A stretch of 8,557 nt of DNA from an uncultured Actinomycetes bacterium (lineage in GTDB: Bacteria > Actinomycetota > Thermoleophilia > Gaiellales > F1-60-MAGs149): the NCBI GenBank assembly GCA_903847495.1, contig CAINDT010000059.1, positions 1 through 8,557 of the forward strand. The letters are read 5' to 3'. Made by a program: the position numbers and the translations under genes. Of the stretch, positions 7,937 through 8,557 are shown piece by piece (position 1 is the first letter of the stretch; every line of letters starts with the position of its first letter). Below the pieces are notes generated by a model. It made no database searches. It had not been told where the DNA came from and saw only the letters and a list, made by a program, of their open reading frames with translations.

Positions 7937-8557
7937 TCAGAGCGCGGCGACGCCGAGGCCAGCTTGGAAGGCCGCCAGCTCATCATCGCTGATCGCGTAC
8001 GTATGCCGTTCGCTGGGGAAGGCGCGGCTGCGCACGTCCTTGACGTAGCGCCCCACGGCGTCCAACGAGGCCTGATGCAGGTTGGCGTACCGCTCCACGA
8101 AACGGGGGCTGGAGCCGGCACCGATGCCGAGGAGGTCGTGCCACACCAGCACCTGGCCGTCCGTGCGGTTGCCGGCGCCGATCCCGATCGTCGGGATCGA
8201 AACGCGCTCGGTGACCGCCGCGGCGATTTCGGCGGGGACGCATTCGAGCACCAGTGCGAAGGCACCAGCCGCCTGCACGGCGACGGCATCCTCGACGAGC
8301 TGCAGCGCGGCGTCGGCGGTGCGGCCCTGCGCGCGGAAGCCACCGAGCGCCGTTGCGCTCTGCGGTGTCAGACCGAGGTGCCCCATGACAGGAATGCCGG
8401 CGCCGACGATGGCGCGGATTCGCTCGAGCGTGGGACCCGCTCCCTCGACCTTCACTGCATCGGCGCCTGCCTCCTTGACGAAGCGGCCAGCGGCCAGGAT
8501 GGCGTCGCGGTCCGACGGCTGGAAGCTCATGAACGGCATGTCGGCAACGACGAGCGG
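7937..8557 (-). CDS. panB: Ketopantoate hydroxymethyltransferase, 5' end cut by window
   Basis: PanB transfers a hydroxymethyl group from 5,10-methylene-tetrahydrofolate to 3-methyl-2-oxobutanoate, giving ketopantoate, the first committed step to pantothenate and CoA. The frame stays open to the right edge (PLVVADMPFMSF), so the apparent ATG at 8539 is internal. About 206 of a usual 265-280 residues are visible, and the N-terminal part is missing. Conserved features in the visible fragment are the Mg-binding Asp of ADMPF (visible residue 6), the Mg-binding Glu of KVEGAG (38), PVMGHLGLTPQ (56-66), the LECVP box with the catalytic-type Glu (105), and IPTIGIGAGNRTDGQVLVWHDLLG (121-144). The C-terminal tail (FPSERHTYAISDDELAAFQAGLG) is longer than in E. 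coli. It is first in a likely operon with gloA and the LLM gene. Identification is secure. Confidence 0.97.
   Translation of the reverse strand, partial: PLVVADMPFMSFQPSDRDAILAAGRFVKEAGADAVKVEGAGPTLERIRAIVGAGIPVMGHLGLTPQSATALGGFRAQGRTADAALQLVEDAVAVQAAGAFALVLECVPAEIAAAVTERVSIPTIGIGAGNRTDGQVLVWHDLLGIGAGSSPRFVERYANLHQASLDAVGRYVKDVRSRAFPSERHTYAISDDELAAFQAGLGVAAL

Noticed and set aside
7461..8048. A 195-codon plus-strand frame opposite gloA and panB
   Set aside because: It lies opposite two clear minus-strand genes and has no recognisable motif; it is a GC-rich shadow frame.
8537..8539. The ATG at 8539 as the panB start
   Set aside because: The frame continues to the window edge as PLVVAD, including the conserved metal-binding Asp of ADMPF, so this ATG is internal and the gene is cut by the window.

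Overview
This window is a high-GC bacterial chromosome segment. It most resembles Actinomycetota, perhaps a deep-branching class such as Thermoleophilia. The reasons are the GC-rich codon use, an F420-type luciferase-like oxidoreductase, a DUF4389 membrane protein, and promoters made of a TANNNT -10 box placed so that transcription would begin at the ATG. The phylum is an inference and the class is a guess. There are nine protein-coding genes, two of them cut by the window edges. I see no tRNA, rRNA, CRISPR array, insertion sequence, phage gene or attachment site, and no gene-free stretch longer than about 75 bases.

Left part (1-2630): the 3' end of uvrB runs rightward and ends in a GC-rich hairpin. 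It converges there on a small secreted lipoprotein gene, which lies downstream of a RidA-family gene on the minus strand. A compact divergent promoter region separates ridA from the next gene. Middle part (2631-6596): three rightward genes follow, a DUF4389 membrane protein, a complete uvrA, and a 125-residue protein with one CPACG knuckle. The two nucleotide-excision-repair genes are therefore on the same strand but separated by three unrelated genes. Right part (6593-8557): three leftward genes form a likely operon, transcribed as panB (5' end cut), a glyoxalase I (gloA) and an F420-type LLM oxidoreductase. The last of these meets the 125-residue gene tail to tail at a shared TTAA.

Working together: UvrA and UvrB are the damage-recognition half of UvrABC excision repair. 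PanB feeds pantothenate and CoA synthesis. GloA and RidA both clear reactive metabolites (2-oxoaldehydes and enamines/imines), but nothing in the sequence ties them into one pathway. The most consistent non-coding signal is a TACGCT or TAGGCT hexamer 6-7 nt before the ATG of five genes that lack a Shine-Dalgarno sequence. A sixth copy lies further upstream of ridA, which does have one. I looked for an undescribed multi-gene system and did not find one; this is mostly ordinary housekeeping chromosome with a few small uncharacterised genes.
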